Shown piece after piece: positions 25,504-34,452 of a stretch of 64,000 nucleotides of DNA. The notes below the pieces were generated by a model. It made no database searches and was not told the origin of the DNA. It saw nothing but the letters and a program-made list of their open reading frames with translations. Positions within the stretch are counted from its first letter, which is position 1, and each line of letters starts with the position of its first letter. The translations under genes were made by a program, and so were the position numbers. Source of the DNA: Haloferax sp. Atlit-12N (GTDB taxonomy: Archaea; Halobacteriota; Halobacteria; Halobacteriales; Haloferacaceae); NCBI RefSeq assembly GCF_003383095.1, contig NZ_PSYW01000004.1:62001-126000 (forward strand). Reading direction: 5' to 3'.

Positions 25504-27120
25504 CTACCCCTGTCCGACCATCCGCTCTTCGTCGTCCCACTCGCGCTTGCGGAGTTCGTACTTCTGAATCTTTCCGGTCGCGGTTTTGGGAATCTCCTCG
25601 ACGAACTCGAACTCGCGGATGGCCTTGTAGCCGGCGAGGCGGTCGCGGGTGTACTCGGTCAACTCCTCGGCGGTGACGCCGGGGTTGTCCACGTCGCCGT
25701 TCGCTGGGACGACGAACGCCTTCGGCGTCTCGCCCCACTTCTCGGACGGCGCAGGGATGACCGCCACGTCGCCGACGGCGTCGTGGTCGAACAGCGTGTC
25801 CTCCAGTTCGACCGAGGAGATGTTCTCGCCGCCGGAGATGATGATGTCCTTCTTGCGGTCCTGAATCGCTATCATGCCGTCCTCGTTGACGACGGCGAGG
25901 TCGCCGGTGTGGTACCAGCCTTCGAGGCGGTCGTTGAACGCGTCGTGGGTCTCGTCGGGCTTGTTCCAGTACTTCTCCATCACCTGATTGCCGCGGACGA
26001 CCACCTCGCCGATGGTAGCGTCGTCGCGCGGGACCTGCTCGCCGTCCTCGTCGACGACGCGCAGGTCGGTCCCGAGCGGGGCGACGCCCTGCCGCTGTTT
26101 GAGCGAGAAGCGCAGGCCACCCTCGTCGGGGATGAGGCGGTTCGCGTCCGAGGTGGCGATGAGCGGGCCGGTCTCGGTCGCGCCGTAGAGTTGGGTGAAC
26201 TCCCAGCCGAACTCGGATTCGGTGTGACGAATCGTCGCGCTCGGCGCGGCGCTCCCGGCGGCGGTCACGCGGACCGGGTTGTCGCCGGTGTAGGCCGGGT
26301 CGTGCTCCTCGGCGTACTCCCGAAGGATGGACAGCACGGTCGGCGCACAGCAGAAGAAGGACACGTCCTCGGTGGCGATGGCGTCGAACACCTGCTCGGC
26401 GTCGACCCCGCGGGTGCAGACGTGTTTCGCGCCGCGGCCGGTGACGGCGTAGATGTGGCCCCAGCCGTTGACGTGGAACATCGGGAGCGTCCAGAGGTAG
26501 ACGTCGTCGTCGGTGATGTGGTGGTGAATCGTCACCAGTTGGGCGTGGAGCGACTCGGTGCGATGGGTCCGACAGACGCCTTTCGGGTCGCCGGTCGTGC
26601 CCGAGGTGTAGTTGATGGTGATGAGTTCGTCCTCGGACATCTCGGGGCGCTCGTAGTCGTCGGCGTCGGCCTCGTCGAGGAACGCCTCGAAGTCGAGCCA
26701 GTCGCCGTCGACGGCGGCGGGGTCGTTCGTCACGAACACCTCGGCGGGCACGTCGTCGCGGACGGCTTCGATTTTGCCCGCGTACTGGTAGTCGGCGTAG
26801 ACCACGCTCGCGCCGGAGTCCGAGAGCAGGTACTCGTAGTCCTCGGTCGTGAGTCGGTAGTTCAGCGGGACGTGGAGCGCGCCGCACTGCATCGCGCCGA
26901 AGGCCGCTTCGAGGTGGTAGTGCGTGTTGGGGTCGAGCACCGCGACCCGGTCGCCCTTCTCGACGCCGCGGGATTGAAGCGCCGCCGAAAACCTGTCCAC
27001 CCGCTCGCCGAACTGCGCGTAGGTAAAGCGCTCACCGTCGACGCCGACGATGGCCTCGTAATCGCCGTAGTACGTCCGAGCCCGGTCGAGGAAGTCCGTC
27101 ACGAGTAACTGTTTCTTCAT
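25504..27120 (-). CDS. Acyl-CoA synthetase (AMP-forming)
   Basis: The 538-residue protein is a full-length ANL-superfamily ligase: the P-loop TINYTSGTTGDPKGVCRTHR (about 165-185), the QLYGATETGP acyl-site motif, YHTGDLAVVNEDGMIAIQDRKKDII with hinge Asp, and the C-terminal lysine in PKTATGKIQKYELRKREW. It activates a carboxylic acid to acyl-AMP and then acyl-CoA; the medium- or long-chain preference cannot be read. It is upstream of the pgs-operon kinase on the same strand but separated by 116 nt, and probably has its own terminator. It is divergent from cobQ. Confidence 0.9.
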   Translation of the reverse strand: MKKQLLVTDFLDRARTYYGDYEAIVGVDGERFTYAQFGERVDRFSAALQSRGVEKGDRVAVLDPNTHYHLEAAFGAMQCGALHVPLNYRLTTEDYEYLLSDSGASVVYADYQYAGKIEAVRDDVPAEVFVTNDPAAVDGDWLDFEAFLDEADADDYERPEMSEDELITINYTSGTTGDPKGVCRTHRTESLHAQLVTIHHHITDDDVYLWTLPMFHVNGWGHIYAVTGRGAKHVCTRGVDAEQVFDAIATEDVSFFCCAPTVLSILREYAEEHDPAYTGDNPVRVTAAGSAAPSATIRHTESEFGWEFTQLYGATETGPLIATSDANRLIPDEGGLRFSLKQRQGVAPLGTDLRVVDEDGEQVPRDDATIGEVVVRGNQVMEKYWNKPDETHDAFNDRLEGWYHTGDLAVVNEDGMIAIQDRKKDIIISGGENISSVELEDTLFDHDAVGDVAVIPAPSEKWGETPKAFVVPANGDVDNPGVTAEELTEYTRDRLAGYKAIREFEFVEEIPKTATGKIQKYELRKREWDDEERMVGQG

Positions 27121-27315
27121 TCATGATAGACCGAGCAGTCGAGCGAACTAAACGCACCACTTCCGGCAACATTTCACAGAATCGACGTGACCACCACAGT
27201 ATGGCGGGGGACGTCGTCGGCGAGTGGTTTGGACCCTCCACTGGAGGAGGTTCGGACTCCCCTTCGCGCCGCCGAAACGAACACCTTTGAACCGCGCGGC
27301 CCTGACTCCCGGCAG

Positions 27316-28839
27316 ATGACGACGCCGACCCTCCTCGTCGCGGGGACCGCGAGCCACGTGGGCAAGAGCACCGTCGCGGCCGGACTCTGCCGCCTGTTCG
27401 CCGACCGCGGCCTCTCGGTCGCGCCGTTCAAGGCGCAGAACATGAGCAACAACGCCCGCGCGGTCGCGACCGCCGACAGCGACGACTTCGGCGAAATCGG
27501 CGTCTCGCAGTACGTGCAGGCCCGCGCCGCGCGGGTCGCGCCGACGACCGACCACAACCCGGTCCTGCTCAAGCCCCACGGCGACGGCACCTCGCAACTG
27601 GTCGTCCACGGCCGAGCGGTCGGTCTCAACTCCGCGGGCGACTACTACGCGACCCACTGGGAGGACGCCCGCAAGGCGGCGGTCGAATCGCATCGTCGGC
27701 TGGCGACCGAGTCGGACGTGGTCGTCGCCGAGGGGGCCGGCTCTATCGCCGAGATAAACCTCCACGACCGCGATTTGGCCAACATCGAGACCGCCCGCTT
27801 CGCCGACGCCGACATCCTCATCGCGGCCGATATCGAGCGCGGCGGCGTCTTCGCCAGCCTGCTCGGGACGCTCGAACTGCTCCCCGAAGACGTACGCGAG
27901 CGGGTCGTCGGCGCGGTCATCACGAAGTTCCGCGGCGACCCGAGCCTCCTCGAACCGGGGCTCGACGAAATCGAGGAGCGAACCGGCGTGCCCGTCCTCG
28001 GCGTGCTTCCCTACGACGACCCCGGTCTCCCGGAGGAGGACAGCCTCGCGCTCCCCGCGGAAGGCGAGCGCGCCACCGTCGGCGACGACGACGGCGTCGC
28101 GGCCGAGCACGCTGTCACCATCGGCGTGCCGCGACTCCCACGCATCTCGAACGCGACGGACTTCGGCCCGCTGGCCGAGACGCCGGGCGTCCGGGTCGCC
28201 TACCTCCCGCTCGACGCGACGCTGGACGGCATCGACGGGGTGGTCCTCCCCGGCAGCAAGAACACGGTCGACGACCTGCTCGCGCTCCGCGACGCCGGCT
28301 TCGACGACGAACTCGCCGGCTTCGACGGCCCGGTCGTCGGCATCTGCGGCGGCTACCAACTGCTCGGCGAGACCATCGAGAACGCCGACATCGAGGGGAC
28401 GGCGGCCGACGAGACGGTCGAAGGGTTCGGGCTGCTGCCGATAGTCACGCGATTCTCCCGCGACAAGCGAGTCGAACCCGTCTCGGTCGAGTTCGACGGC
28501 GCGGGACCGCTGGCCGGCGCGACGGGGACCATCGACGGCTACGAGATACACATGGGCGACAGCCAAATCGTCGGCGACGCGACCCCGGTTTCGGGCGACG
28601 GCGCGGCGCTCGGGCGAGTCGCAGGGACGTACATCCACGACCTGTTCGCCAACGACTCGCCGCGGAACGCGTTCGTGGACGCCGTGTACGAGTCGGCCGG
28701 GCGCGACCGGCCGGCGTCGGAGACGGCCGAAGCCGACGCGGACGCCGGCGCGTCGGGCGACCCCTACGACCGTGCCGCCGCGCTCGTCGACGACAACCTC
28801 GACGTGGCGGCGCTCTGCGACGTACTCGGGCTAGAGTAA
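27316..28839 (+). CDS. cobQ: Cobyric acid synthase
   Basis: From the ATG of [23 protein letters not shown] the protein is 507 residues. It has the BioD-like ATP-binding domain ([10 protein letters not shown] at 9-18, [23 protein letters not shown]) and a C-terminal class I glutamine amidotransferase domain with the Cys in [12 protein letters not shown] and a late His in GTYIHDLF. It amidates cobyrinic acid a,c-diamide to cobyric acid in adenosylcobalamin synthesis (symbol also cbiP). The upstream in-frame extension covers promoter sequence; a TATA-like CTTTGAA lies about 26 nt before this ATG. The last part before the end holds an acidic insertion (about 465-485). No other cobalamin gene is in the window. 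Confidence 0.93.
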   Translation: MTTPTLLVAGTASHVGKSTVAAGLCRLFADRGLSVAPFKAQNMSNNARAVATADSDDFGEIGVSQYVQARAARVAPTTDHNPVLLKPHGDGTSQLVVHGRAVGLNSAGDYYATHWEDARKAAVESHRRLATESDVVVAEGAGSIAEINLHDRDLANIETARFADADILIAADIERGGVFASLLGTLELLPEDVRERVVGAVITKFRGDPSLLEPGLDEIEERTGVPVLGVLPYDDPGLPEEDSLALPAEGERATVGDDDGVAAEHAVTIGVPRLPRISNATDFGPLAETPGVRVAYLPLDATLDGIDGVVLPGSKNTVDDLLALRDAGFDDELAGFDGPVVGICGGYQLLGETIENADIEGTAADETVEGFGLLPIVTRFSRDKRVEPVSVEFDGAGPLAGATGTIDGYEIHMGDSQIVGDATPVSGDGAALGRVAGTYIHDLFANDSPRNAFVDAVYESAGRDRPASETAEADADAGASGDPYDRAAALVDDNLDVAALCDVLGLE

Positions 28840-29013
28840 GGGGAGTCGCCGGTAGTCGCCGGGAGGGCAGTCACCGCATCGGCGACCGGTCGCCAGCGAG
28901 CCCGGTAACACGTCTGTAACCACCTGACACCACCGTCAGCGAGCGTTTAACACCCGATAGGCGCTACACACGTTCGTCGGAGCACCCACCGAACTCCACC
29001 ACCACACTCACAT

Positions 29014-29670
29014 ATGTCTCAACAGAAATCCGACTACGCAGACGACGCCGATATCGACGCCGAACTCGACCAGCTCCCCGACGACGAGGTCGTCGAAGCG
29101 ACCGTCGAGAACCTCGAAGCGAGCGGGTTCGACGTCGTCGTCGTCGATACGGCCGACGAGGCGCTCGAAACTCTGCAGTCGCACATCCCCGCCGACGTCT
29201 CCGTGATGAACGGCCACTCGACCACCCTCGAAGAAATCGGGTTCGACGACTACCTGAGCGAGGGCGACCACGAGTGGGAGAGCCTGCCGGACCAGATTTG
29301 GAGTATCGACGACGACGCGGAGCGACAGGCCGCCCGCCGCGACTCCCAGACCGCCGACTACTTCCTCGGCGGCATCAACGCCATCTCGCAGACGGGCGAC
29401 CTCGTCGCCGCGGACCTCTCCGGGAGCCGCATCGGCGCGTACCCCTTCGCCGCCAGCAACGTCGTCATCGTCAGCGGCGTCAACAAAATCGTGCCGACGC
29501 TCGACGACGCGCTCGACCGCCTCGAATCCGTCGCGTACCCCCTCGAAAACGAGCGCGCGAAGGAGGCCTACGGCGTCAAGTCGATGATTGCGAAGCAGCT
29601 CATCTTCCGGCAGGAAGTCGAGGAGGGCCGCACCACCGTCATTCTCATCCGCGAGCAACTGGGCTACTAA
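29014..29670 (+). CDS. LUD-domain (LutC/YkgG-like) protein
   Basis: The 218-residue protein matches the LUD/DUF162 family: VMNGHSTTLEEIGFDDYL near residue 68, AISQTGDLVAADLSGSRIGAYPFAASNVVIVSG, and the signature NKIVPTLDDALDRLESVAYPLENERA. In bacteria LutC-type proteins belong to lactate-utilisation complexes, but here no LutA or LutB gene is adjacent and the N-terminus is a short acidic tail, so the role is open. A TATA-like GTTTAAC lies upstream with a leader of about 65 nt. The gene is followed by a 7-bp stem hairpin and then the left end of the inserted element at 29866. Confidence 0.85.
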   Translation: MSQQKSDYADDADIDAELDQLPDDEVVEATVENLEASGFDVVVVDTADEALETLQSHIPADVSVMNGHSTTLEEIGFDDYLSEGDHEWESLPDQIWSIDDDAERQAARRDSQTADYFLGGINAISQTGDLVAADLSGSRIGAYPFAASNVVIVSGVNKIVPTLDDALDRLESVAYPLENERAKEAYGVKSMIAKQLIFRQEVEEGRTTVILIREQLGY

Positions 29671-29828
29671 GTCCGACTCGCCGTTCCCTCGACACGTTCC
29701 CACGCTCCTCCGGGGAGCTTCCTGCGCCCGGGCAATCCATCACCATCACCACCACCACACCGGGCACCCCACCACAATTCCCCCGGAATCCACCGTTTTG
29801 CGGTCCCGCATCGTGAGCCGCGTCTGTT

Positions 29829-29845
29829 GCCGGCGAAACGCCGGC
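29829..29845 (+). terminator. Perfect 7-bp stem hairpin after the LUD gene
   Basis: GCCGGCG (29829-29835) is followed by AAA and its exact complement CGCCGGC (29839-29845), about 160 nt after the LUD stop and 12 nt before the target-site repeat of the insertion. No T-run follows, so it may be an RNA-processing or stability hairpin rather than a true terminator. Between the LUD stop and here no gene is seen; a CAT/CAC run near 29739 is low complexity. Confidence 0.35.
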
Positions 29846-29857
29846 TCGAACTGAATA

Positions 29858-29865
29858 GTTCTCGT
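29858..29865. repeat. Left copy of 8-bp target-site duplication GTTCTCGT
   Basis: GTTCTCGT lies directly outside the left inverted repeat and is repeated perfectly, in direct orientation, directly outside the right one (36459-36466). One base (29866 left, 36458 right) separates each copy from the 14-bp perfect inverted repeat and is taken as the first element base. Confidence 0.75.
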
Positions 29866-29895
29866 TGCTCTGTTGAAATCATTAGACCTTGACAG
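29866..29895. repeat. Left terminal inverted repeat of the element
   Basis: GCTCTGTTGAAATC (29867-29880) matches the right end perfectly in inverted orientation. The next 15 bases (ATTAGACCTTGACAG) match the corresponding right-end bases (CTCAGTCACTGATAG) at 9 of 15 positions, so the repeat decays inward. The stretch from here to 29968 holds no gene that I recognise. Confidence 0.75.
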
Positions 29896-29968
29896 AATCC
29901 GCGTGGCACAGACAGAGGGTGTATCAGTCATTACTGAGACCATCGAGACACTGGTAAGTCTGGGCGGC

Positions 29969-30529
29969 TTACTGAATACTAAACAGAGCGAGACAGGTTA
30001 TCCAGTCGTCAGTACTTGGGTCGGGAACGTTAATCTCTGCAGTGTACGTACCTGAACCGATGGCCTCTGCTTCGTTGATGTATCCCACGGCCTCTTCAAA
30101 CGACCACGCCACCGTATCCTCGGGTGCGACTGTTACCTTTCCGCTGCTGGAAGATTTCTGTTCAATCCCAGTCCATCCGGACGAATCTTTGAATCGTATT
30201 GTCCACGAGAACGGATTGAATGTTAGTTCTGTCTCAGAGGTGTTATAGAAGGTCAACGTAATCAACTCAGGAGATTTACCAACTGTCTGTGAGGGAAGTA
30301 GATACACCGAGGCAGAATCGGTCTCAACCGTGTGCGAACAGATACTGTTGTTTTGGTCCCCGTATGGAGGACAGTCATACTCCGCGATTTCTTCTGCTGA
30401 CGCTGGTGGGGCAGGAGTAACCGTTTGTCCGACTGACTGCTGTGGACTGAGAGTATTACAGCCACTTAGGAATACAATCCCTGAACCAGCCAATTGGAGG
30501 GCCGCACGACGAGACCAAAATCGTGCCAT
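29969..30529 (-). CDS. Tat-exported lipoprotein of unknown function
   Basis: The 186-residue protein starts MARFWSRRAALQLAGSGIVFLSGC: twin arginines, a hydrophobic stretch and a lipobox Cys near residue 24, so it is probably a Tat-exported lipid-anchored surface protein. The mature part has CPPYGDQNNSICSH, with two Cys that could pair, and a beta-rich stretch (LITLTFYNTSETELTFNPFSWTIRFKD) that resembles immunoglobulin-like folds of haloarchaeal surface proteins. No family was recognised. Its A+T-richer codons match the inserted element rather than the flanks. It is the leftmost cargo gene, and its 3' end lies about 100 bp inside the left end. Confidence 0.75.
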   Translation of the reverse strand: MARFWSRRAALQLAGSGIVFLSGCNTLSPQQSVGQTVTPAPPASAEEIAEYDCPPYGDQNNSICSHTVETDSASVYLLPSQTVGKSPELITLTFYNTSETELTFNPFSWTIRFKDSSGWTGIEQKSSSSGKVTVAPEDTVAWSFEEAVGYINEAEAIGSGTYTAEINVPDPSTDDWITCLALFSIQ

Positions 30530-30865
30530 GGCAATTCATAAAAAACCAATCTTGTTAGTTCTTCTGTGAATTAGGTAGAACCGTCTGCAACATACACGCC
30601 GTGTATGTAGCACGGCCGCTGAGTTCTATTCAGGTGCTGTCAGAAGCGTCGTGCAAGATCGAGAGGATATGTGCAGTACAAGGATTCCAGCAAGTTCATT
30701 GCAGACTCCGACACATCCCATCGTCGCCTTAGGACTCTAAGACATGTCCTCTGCCGATTCACAGCTAGAGTGGACGAGCCCGGAACACGTCGCAACCGTT
30801 GCTGTTACTCTTTATATAGGAGATACTGGTAGTGTCCACTTGGATTATCGAGGTACGACCCCGAC
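30530..30865. other. 336-bp gap with palindrome and element-end-like sequence
   Basis: No credible gene is seen. It holds the promoter side of the lipoprotein gene (minus strand), the 19-bp palindrome at 30590-30608, and strings AGCACGGCC (30609-30617) and TCTATTCAG (30625-30633) that both recur together at the right end of the element (36405-36420). It probably includes decayed insertion-sequence remnants. A TATA-like TTTATATAGG near 30811-30820 may be fortuitous. Confidence 0.5.
30590..30608. promoter_or_regulatory. 19-bp palindrome ACATACACGCCGTGTATGT
   Basis: Two perfect 9-bp arms flank one central base. It lies about 60 nt upstream of the lipoprotein start (minus strand) and could be an operator for that gene or a structural remnant of a mobile-element end. 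It is not followed by a T-run, so a terminator is less likely. Confidence 0.4.
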
Positions 30866-31582
30866 TCACACCGCCTCACGCCGACTCGCGCGTAACAGGA
30901 GGATGCCGAGGCCGACGAACCAGACAATCTGGGTAATCCCGAAGATGCCGCCGCCGACTTCGCCGAGTGCCGGGATGGCTGAGAGGATGCCTGCCGTACC
31001 GACCACGAGACCGACGTAGTTCAGCGCTCGGTGTAGTGCCCGTGCCCGTAGTGCGACCACGCTCACCAGAAGGGTCCAGATACCGCCGACGATCTCGTTG
31101 CCGCCACCGAGCCCGTCGATGACCGGACTGACCGCCAGCCAGACCGTCGTCGCTTGGGTCGGATCCGTGCCGTACAGATCTACGACGACGCCCGTGGCGA
31201 TGTTGGCGACCATCCCACTAGCGATGACGAGCCCGGCCCAGATCAGTCCGAACGCGGTCGTTGCCCCCATCAGCATCGGTGCGTTGTTCTTAAGGCGCGC
31301 GTGGAGTGACAGGACGAGCGCTACCAGAACGACGCCGAAGACCACGTAGATGAGTAGGTACATCGCGTACAGACTCGTCTGGTTCGCCACGAACAGTTCG
31401 ACCTGCTGGCGTGGCGCGGTAACGTTCGCAAAGTCGAGGACCACGAGGAAGTACACGATGCCGGCTACGTAGATCGCCGCCTCGGTGAGCGCTGCCAGAC
31501 CACCGACCCGCAGGTAGTTCCACCGACTCACACTGGCCGGCCGCTCAATACTCTCGACTGCTTGATTAGTAGACGATGCCAC
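30866..31582 (-). CDS. DUF4386-family membrane protein (copy 1)
   Basis: The 238-residue protein has about six to seven hydrophobic segments (LRVGGLAALTEAAIYVAGIVYFLVVL, YAMYLLIYVVFGVVLVALVL, FGLIWAGLVIASGMVANI, IVGGIWTLLVSVVALRA and others). Its layout and the charged start before the first segment resemble DUF4386/DUF998-like integral membrane proteins. It is distantly similar to the protein at 32660-33424. No catalytic motif is seen and the role is unknown. It is a cargo gene of the inserted element and stands alone on its strand, with the cupin gene 176 nt upstream. Confidence 0.7.
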   Translation of the reverse strand: MASSTNQAVESIERPASVSRWNYLRVGGLAALTEAAIYVAGIVYFLVVLDFANVTAPRQQVELFVANQTSLYAMYLLIYVVFGVVLVALVLSLHARLKNNAPMLMGATTAFGLIWAGLVIASGMVANIATGVVVDLYGTDPTQATTVWLAVSPVIDGLGGGNEIVGGIWTLLVSVVALRARALHRALNYVGLVVGTAGILSAIPALGEVGGGIFGITQIVWFVGLGILLLRASRREAV

Positions 31583-31758
31583 TATATACCACTGAGGCTA
31601 CAATAGCTATCTGAGGAGATAAGGGTGCTGCAGGTGCCTCCACTCGTCAATCATACTGTCCTCGTCCCTGTCCAGACGATTCAGACGAGCTCGCCGTTTT
31701 GCCCGATAGTCGAGAAACAAGATCGTCCACAGCATACCGGGTGTGTCTGGACTGCGGA

Positions 31759-32337
31759 CTACCTGATCGGATTCTGACCGAGCACTGTCGAGATCTTGGC
31801 GAGCACGCTCAAGAGGGGGCGCTGCAGCCACCAGGGGATCACCGCGAGACGCACGTCCGCCCGGTAGTGGGATAGCACCGCCGCCACCGCGAGTAAGTCC
31901 GGCTCCCCACCTGCACTGGCTTCATAGAGCGCCCGAATCGCGCCTTCGAATTCGCCTGGCGGGCGTAGCGTCGTCCGAACGACAAGCGTGTCGGTGCCGC
32001 TGTTTCGGATACTATGGGCCTCACCAATCTCGATAGTCAGCGACTCGCCAGGAAGCAAAGTGTGGATTTCGCCGCGTACCGTTACGTCGGCTTGACCCGC
32101 TACGACCTCCGAGTGAGCCTCCGCCCTCGGGTGAAGACGGGCGGGCCCACTGTCGATTCCCGGTGGAAGAACACCTTCCATCAGCAAGTACGCGCCTTGT
32201 TCGTCAACACTGTCTTCAAGGAACGAGATAGACGCGCCTGTCGACACGTCCTCAATGGTATTCGGATACCCAGGTAGATCGTCGTTGCTAGATCCATCTG
32301 GTACCATCGACTGTTGCGTGTCTGTCCGAGATTCCAT
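31759..32337 (-). CDS. Cupin-domain protein with C-terminal helical tail
   Basis: Starting at MESRTDTQQSM gives 192 residues (a further in-frame ATG lies 14 codons upstream). The central part is a cupin: LHPRAEAHSEVVAGQADVTVRGEIHTLLPGESLTIEIGEAHSIRNSGTDTLVVRTTLRPPGEFE, with His/Glu ligands in motif 1 and H in GEAHSI. The last about 60 residues (LLAVAAVLSHYRADVRLAVIPWWLQRPLLSVLAKI) are helical and partly hydrophobic, so the protein may touch the membrane. Small cupins of this kind often sit beside DUF4386 proteins and dehydrogenases in bacteria; the substrate is unknown. It is divergent from the DUF4386/dehydrogenase pair. A 74-codon frame over its 3' end at 31607-31831 is not convincing. Confidence 0.75.
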   Translation of the reverse strand: MESRTDTQQSMVPDGSSNDDLPGYPNTIEDVSTGASISFLEDSVDEQGAYLLMEGVLPPGIDSGPARLHPRAEAHSEVVAGQADVTVRGEIHTLLPGESLTIEIGEAHSIRNSGTDTLVVRTTLRPPGEFEGAIRALYEASAGGEPDLLAVAAVLSHYRADVRLAVIPWWLQRPLLSVLAKISTVLGQNPIR

Positions 32338-32659
32338 CCGATCTAGTAGCACTCCGGCCAGCCTAACCATTCCGCACATTCTGTCCCATACGTACTCCTC
32401 TCAGTCCCTTTGATTTGGACGAGTCACTCATTAGCGTATTAACAAGTACCAGGAGCCGACGATGGTAGCAACAAATCTCTAACTGACGGTTATGTATATC
32501 TAATACAACTGCCAGTTGACGCAAACGATTATTTCGTCTCACATCCTTCGTCTACAGTGATCCTTAGCAGACATACACAGTTGATTGGACTGCGATTCTC
32601 GTCATATCGCCATCCCAGTATCTGGTGTCGCTCAGTCAGGATTCCAAGGGGTACACCTA
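32338..32659. other. 322-bp divergent promoter region with two dyads
   Basis: Between the cupin (minus) and DUF4386 (plus) genes no coding sequence is seen. AACTGACGGTT (32481-32491) and AACTGCCAGTT (32507-32517) are two versions of one 11-bp dyad with centres 26 bp apart, on either side of a TATA-like TATGTATATC. This is the layout of a repressor controlling one or both divergent transcripts. Confidence 0.45.
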
Positions 32660-33424
32660 ATGTCAACTACAACCGCAGAGCCCGTCGGTGTCGAGCAGAC
32701 GCCGAACAAACGACCGATCTCAACCAAGAGGATAGCCCGAATAACCGGGCTCCTCTATCTACTGATCTTCGTCACTGCTGGCTTTAGCGAGGGGTTCGTC
32801 CGCGCCTCGCTCATCGTCCCCGGCGATGCGACAGCGACTGCCGCAAACATCGTCGCTTCCGAGCAACTGTTTCGGCTCGGTATCGTCAGCGACTTGATCG
32901 CCTTTTCAGCTGACGCCGTCGTAGCAGTCCTACTCTACGTTCTCCTCAGACCGGTGAGCCGAACGCTCGCAGTGATGGCCGCATCCTTACGCCTGATTGC
33001 CCACCCGGCGATAGCGAGCATCAACATGCTCAACCAGTACATGGCACTCCAGCTGCTGCGCGGCGAGGAGTACTTGACCGTCTTCAGTCCCGAACAAATT
33101 GACGCGCTCGTCTTGCTCTTCCTCACCGCACACACCTACGGCTACCTGATCGGTGGGATATTCTTCGGACTGCACCTCATCGTCTTAGGCTACCTGCTCT
33201 ACAGATCCAGCCTGTTCCCAGCGATTCTCGGTGGGCTAGTCGCCCTCGCAGCAATCGGGTACCTGACCGAGAGCTTCACGTTCTTCCTCATCCCCGCCTA
33301 CGAACCGGTCGCCACCACGATTGTCATCGTGACTGCCGTCGTCGGTGAAATCGCCCTCGCCCTGTATCTCGTGGTCAAGGGCGTCAGGACGGAGCGGCCG
33401 GCAACCCAGGAGGCGGTCCAATGA
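32660..33424 (+). CDS. DUF4386 domain membrane protein (copy 2)
   Basis: With the ATG of MSTTTAEPVGVEQTPNKRPIS as start, the protein is 254 residues with a soluble N-terminus and six to seven membrane segments. It matches DUF4386: KRIARITGLLYLLIFVTAGFSEGFVRASLIVPGDATATAANI, ALVLLFLTAHTYGYLIGGIFFGLHLIVLGYLLYRS and a final LALYLVV helix. The function of the family is unknown. Its stop overlaps the start of the dehydrogenase gene by 4 nt (ATGA), a pairing also typical of bacterial genomes, which supports lateral transfer of the pair. A longer upstream frame with a TTG start was not used. Confidence 0.88.
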   Translation: MSTTTAEPVGVEQTPNKRPISTKRIARITGLLYLLIFVTAGFSEGFVRASLIVPGDATATAANIVASEQLFRLGIVSDLIAFSADAVVAVLLYVLLRPVSRTLAVMAASLRLIAHPAIASINMLNQYMALQLLRGEEYLTVFSPEQIDALVLLFLTAHTYGYLIGGIFFGLHLIVLGYLLYRSSLFPAILGGLVALAAIGYLTESFTFFLIPAYEPVATTIVIVTAVVGEIALALYLVVKGVRTERPATQEAVQ

Positions 33425-34452
33425 CGGCCAGGAAACAGCGGGCCGAATCGCCCCACTCGACGACCGGTCACGAACCGACCACGATGACTGCGGTCGTCTA
33501 CTCGGAATACGGAGGTCCTGAGGTGCTCCGACTGGACGAGGTAGACCTGCCCACGCCGGGCGACGACGATGTCCTGGTTCGCGTGATGGCTCGATCCGTC
33601 AACGCTGGTGACTGGCACCTGCTGCGCGGAACGCCGTTCCTCGTCCGTCTCGTTTACGGCGGCTACCGCAAACCGAAGTTCCCCATTTTGGGCGTCGATA
33701 TCGCGGGACGGGTCGAAGCCGTCGGCATGAACGTCGTTGACTTCCAGTCCGGTGACGAAGTCGTCGCCGATCTCTCAAAGAACGGGTTTGGCGGGTTCGC
33801 AGAGTACGTCAGTTTGCCAGCCAGCGCTGTCGTGCGCAAGCCGGCCACGGTCTCGTTCGAGGCAGCAGCGGCAGCCCCAACTGCAGGTGTTGCCGCTCTA
33901 CAGGCACTCCGAGATGTCGGGAAGCTCCAATCAGGTGAAACCGTCCTCGTCAACGGTGCGTCGGGAGGCGTGGGAACTTTCGCCGTGCAGATCGCTAAGT
34001 TCCTCGGCGCAGAGGTCACAGCGGTGTGTAGCACAGCGAAGATGGAGACTGTCCGTGCTATCGGGGCGGACCACGTCATCGATTACACGCAGGAGGATGT
34101 TACCGAACGCGAGACAGAATACGACCTCATCCTGGACGCGGCAGGTACCCATTCGATGCGATCGTACGCACGAGTCCTTCGCCCGACAGGACGATACGTC
34201 TTCGTTGGAGGACCCACGCGACGATTCGTGACCGCACTCCTCGCGGGGCCAATGCTCTCTATGACGGGCGGAAAACGGTTCCGTACCTTCATGCTCAACC
34301 CCGACCGGGACGACCTAGCATTCGTGATGGAGCTCCTCGAATCCGGGGATGTCGAGCCCGTTATCGACCGACAGTATCACTTGGGCGAGGTGCCAGCGGC
34401 CATTCAGGATCTCGAAGCAGGTCGTGTTACCGGAAAACTCGTCGTCGTGTAG
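33421..34452 (+). CDS. NAD(P)-dependent quinone oxidoreductase-like dehydrogenase (MDR family)
   Basis: The 343-residue protein is a zinc-independent medium-chain reductase: an N-terminal GroES-like domain (VVYSEYGGPEVLRLDEVDLPTPGDDDVLVRVMARSVNAGDWH, then PILGVDIAGRVEAVG) and a Rossmann domain with VLVNGASGGVGTFAVQIAKFLGAEVTAVCST, where GxxGxxG binds the nucleotide. HYxx-type zinc ligands are missing, so a quinone or enal reductase is likely. It is coupled to the DUF4386 gene through a 4-nt overlap. The first about 20 residues are an extra polar tail and MTAVVYSEYG could be an alternative start. It is probably an oxidative-stress or detoxification enzyme carried by the inserted element. Confidence 0.9.
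   Translation: MTARKQRAESPHSTTGHEPTTMTAVVYSEYGGPEVLRLDEVDLPTPGDDDVLVRVMARSVNAGDWHLLRGTPFLVRLVYGGYRKPKFPILGVDIAGRVEAVGMNVVDFQSGDEVVADLSKNGFGGFAEYVSLPASAVVRKPATVSFEAAAAAPTAGVAALQALRDVGKLQSGETVLVNGASGGVGTFAVQIAKFLGAEVTAVCSTAKMETVRAIGADHVIDYTQEDVTERETEYDLILDAAGTHSMRSYARVLRPTGRYVFVGGPTRRFVTALLAGPMLSMTGGKRFRTFMLNPDRDDLAFVMELLESGDVEPVIDRQYHLGEVPAAIQDLEAGRVTGKLVVV

Noticed and set aside
22736-26887. A kinase frame that stays open 500 codons upstream over the acyl-CoA synthetase gene
   Set aside because: The upstream part is Arg-rich shadow sequence; the ATG at 25387 directly precedes the receiver-like region, and the other strand phase encodes an intact ligase.
27225-27315. Possible cobalamin riboswitch before cobQ, suggested by the CCTCCA/TGGAGG hairpin near 27235
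   Set aside because: No conserved B12-box-like sequence or long structured leader; the gene appears leaderless with a TATA-like box 26 nt upstream.
29730-29765. Run of CAT/CAC codons reading seven His, near the LUD gene
   Set aside because: It lies in a short frame without coding character; low-complexity sequence in a gap, not a purification tag or a histidine leader peptide, and far from the hut operon.
29873-30055. 60-codon frame starting inside the left inverted repeat, as a truncated transposase
   Set aside because: Starts at TTG, runs antisense into the lipoprotein gene, and shows no DDE or other transposase motif.
31607-31831. 74-codon frame over the 3' end of the cupin gene
   Set aside because: It overlaps a better-supported gene on the same strand, has no recognisable domain and no start signal.
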